Assembly: GCF_029889745.1 (NCBI RefSeq)
Contig: NZ_CP123639.1
Location: forward strand, 2,027,501-2,091,500
Direction: 5' to 3'
From: Ligilactobacillus faecis
Lineage (GTDB): Bacteria; Bacillota; Bacilli; Lactobacillales; Lactobacillaceae
Length of the DNA: 64,000 bases
Notes under the pieces: generated by a model
The model's input: only the letters and a program-made list of their open reading frames with translations
The model's database searches: none
Told to the model about the DNA's origin: nothing
Shown here: positions 62,849 through 64,000 of the stretch, piece by piece
Layout of the letters: every line of letters starts with the position of its first letter
Numbering within the stretch: position 1 is the first letter of the stretch
Position numbers and translations under genes: made by a program

Positions 62849-63514
62849 TCAATTGTCCATCAATTCTTCTAAACGATCGATCGCTTCTTTTGGCCCCGCA
62901 ACTAAAATACTGTCATTTAGTCCTAAAACATCATCTGCCGCAGGAAGACACATCTCACTTTTACTATGTGCTAAAGCGATCACATTCAACTTATATTTAT
63001 CGCGAAAATCTAATTCAGCTAATGAACGCCCAAAAAAGCGGGGATTGGTGATCAAGATCTCAGCCATTTTAAAGTTTGAATCAAGGTCTAAATAATCGAT
63101 CATATTTTTAGAAGTCAAGCTACGCCCGATCCGCACGCCCATATCCCGTTCTGGATGGACGACACGATCAACGCCTAGTTTCTCTAGAACTTTAGCATGG
63201 TAGCCATTTTGGGCTTTAGCTGTCACATACTTGACTCCTTGCTCTTTGACCATCAAAGTTACTAAAATACTTGCTTGGATATCTTCACCGATCGCCACGA
63301 TCACATGATCGAAATTTCTGATCCCTAAAGAGCGTAAAACATCTTCATCTTGAGCATCAGCTACAACAGCCTGAGTCGCAATATCTTTGTAGTCGTTGAC
63401 GCGTGCTTCATCCTTATCGATCGCCAAAACTTCTTTACCGGCATCAGCTAGCGTCTGACATACGCTCCCCCCAAATCGACCTAGACCGATCACTGCAAAA
63501 GTCTGTTTTTCCAT
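62849..63514 (-). CDS. ktrA: Potassium uptake regulatory protein KtrA/TrkA
   Basis: Cytoplasmic RCK subunit controlling a Ktr/Trk potassium channel. N-terminal Rossmann fold with VIGLGRFGGSVCQTLADAG, nucleotide-binding Asp in EVLAIDKDEARV, and a C-terminal TrkA-C domain from about residue 135. Length 221. The channel subunit (ktrB) is not in the window. It lies between apt and dlt and starts 68 bases past the apt stop. Confidence 0.93.
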   Translation of the reverse strand: MEKQTFAVIGLGRFGGSVCQTLADAGKEVLAIDKDEARVNDYKDIATQAVVADAQDEDVLRSLGIRNFDHVIVAIGEDIQASILVTLMVKEQGVKYVTAKAQNGYHAKVLEKLGVDRVVHPERDMGVRIGRSLTSKNMIDYLDLDSNFKMAEILITNPRFFGRSLAELDFRDKYKLNVIALAHSKSEMCLPAADDVLGLNDSILVAGPKEAIDRLEELMDN

Positions 63515-63542
63515 CTAGCTTTTTCCTTTCTAATATCTGCAA

Positions 63543-63585
63543 AGTAAAAAAGTCCAGTCTATGTCCGACCAGACTCTTTTTACTA
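63543..63585 (-). terminator. Terminator of apt
   Basis: Two stacked stems, AGTAAAAAAG with CTTTTTACT and AGTCT with AGACT, overlapping the apt stop codon and giving TTTTTTACTTT on the minus strand. Confidence 0.78.
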
Positions 63586-64000
63586 GTATTCCATCAAACA
63601 CAACGTATCATAATTTTCGAGACGCTTGCGTCCATTTAGATCTTTCAATTCAATGATGAAAGCACAACCAACGACTTTTCCCCCAAGTTGTTCGACTAGA
63701 TCGATCGTAGCTCCGATCGTTCCCCCAGTCGCTAAAAGATCATCGACGATCAAGACTTTTTGCCCAGGCTTGATCGCATCTTTATGCATATAAAGTGCTG
63801 ATGTCCCATATTCAAGATCGTACTTAGCTTCGATCGTTTCGCGTGGTAATTTACCAGCTTTGCGGGCTGGAGCAAATCCGACCCCTAATTCATAGGCTAC
63901 TGGGCAACCGACGATAAAGCCTCGTGCTTCTGGGCAAGCGACCATCTCGACACCTTTATCTTTTGCAAATTGGACGATCCTATCAGTTGCTTGACGGTAG
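63583..64000 (-). CDS. apt: Adenine phosphoribosyltransferase, cut by window edge
   Basis: Salvages adenine to AMP. The PRPP-binding signature [13 protein letters not shown] is near the middle, with [29 protein letters not shown] upstream split as [15 protein letters not shown] and [15 protein letters not shown]. The frame stays open to base 64000 ([20 protein letters not shown]), so only about 30-35 N-terminal residues are missing. An internal ATG at 63945 is not the start. Confidence 0.95.
   Translation of the reverse strand, partial: YRQATDRIVQFAKDKGVEMVACPEARGFIVGCPVAYELGVGFAPARKAGKLPRETIEAKYDLEYGTSALYMHKDAIKPGQKVLIVDDLLATGGTIGATIDLVEQLGGKVVGCAFIIELKDLNGRKRLENYDTLCLMEY

Overview
The window looks like chromosome from a low-GC member of the Lactobacillaceae, most like Ligilactobacillus or a close relative. 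This rests on the firmicute gene order smc-rnc-acpP-plsX-recG-fakA-asp23/rpmB and coaBC-priA-fmt-rsmB-stp-prkC-rsgA-rpe-thiN. It is supported by a DUF3042 protein, a dltXABCD operon and a giant LPXTG mucus-binding protein with a KxYKxGKxW-type signal. The species is not claimed. Almost all housekeeping genes lie on the minus strand. GATC is strikingly frequent in core genes (about 17-22 per kb by hand count) and scarce in the IS605-type genes.

Layout. 1-10.7 kb: 3'-truncated smc, rnc, a first IS3/IS150-type element, acpP, plsX, recG, fakA, asp23. 10.9-12.8 kb: rpmB and an orphan oligopeptide-binding lipoprotein. 12.9-24.6 kb: a long minus-strand run for thiamine and pentose metabolism, ribosome assembly, the PrkC/Stp signalling pair, rsmB, fmt, priA, coaBC, rpoZ and gmk. 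24.7-25.8 kb: a small YolD-like gene under LexA-like boxes and a decayed IS3 transposase. 25.9-29.9 kb: glnA-glnR with a perfect GlnR box, a YnbB-type PLP enzyme and miaA. 30.1-31.6 kb: DUF3042, then a ribbon-helix-helix regulator and an SPFH protein behind TGATATCA operators.

31.7-41.7 kb is one gene for a 3,311-residue cell-wall adhesin with four nearly identical 1,110-bp repeats. 41.9-48.7 kb is a nest of insertion sequences: two inverted copies of the IS150-type element around an IS200/IS605-type tnpA/tnpB module with its own inverted repeats, then an ISL3-family transposase. 48.8-55.2 kb: CHAP peptidoglycan hydrolase, degenerate rhodanese, glucokinase, YqgQ, rhomboid protease, rpmG and a class B PBP. 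55.5-64 kb: YfhO-type membrane protein, dltXABCD, KtrA/TrkA-type potassium regulator and a truncated apt.

The strongest unusual signal is that all three copies of the IS150-type element (1,681 bp each, with 3-bp target duplications) lie in or at the edge of the loop of a stem-loop, most of them terminator-like. This suggests hairpin-directed target choice. Other points are terminal inverted repeats and homologous hairpins around the tnpA/tnpB module, a repeated terminator hairpin at 25.8 and 48.7 kb, and the RHH-SPFH cassette with helically phased operators.
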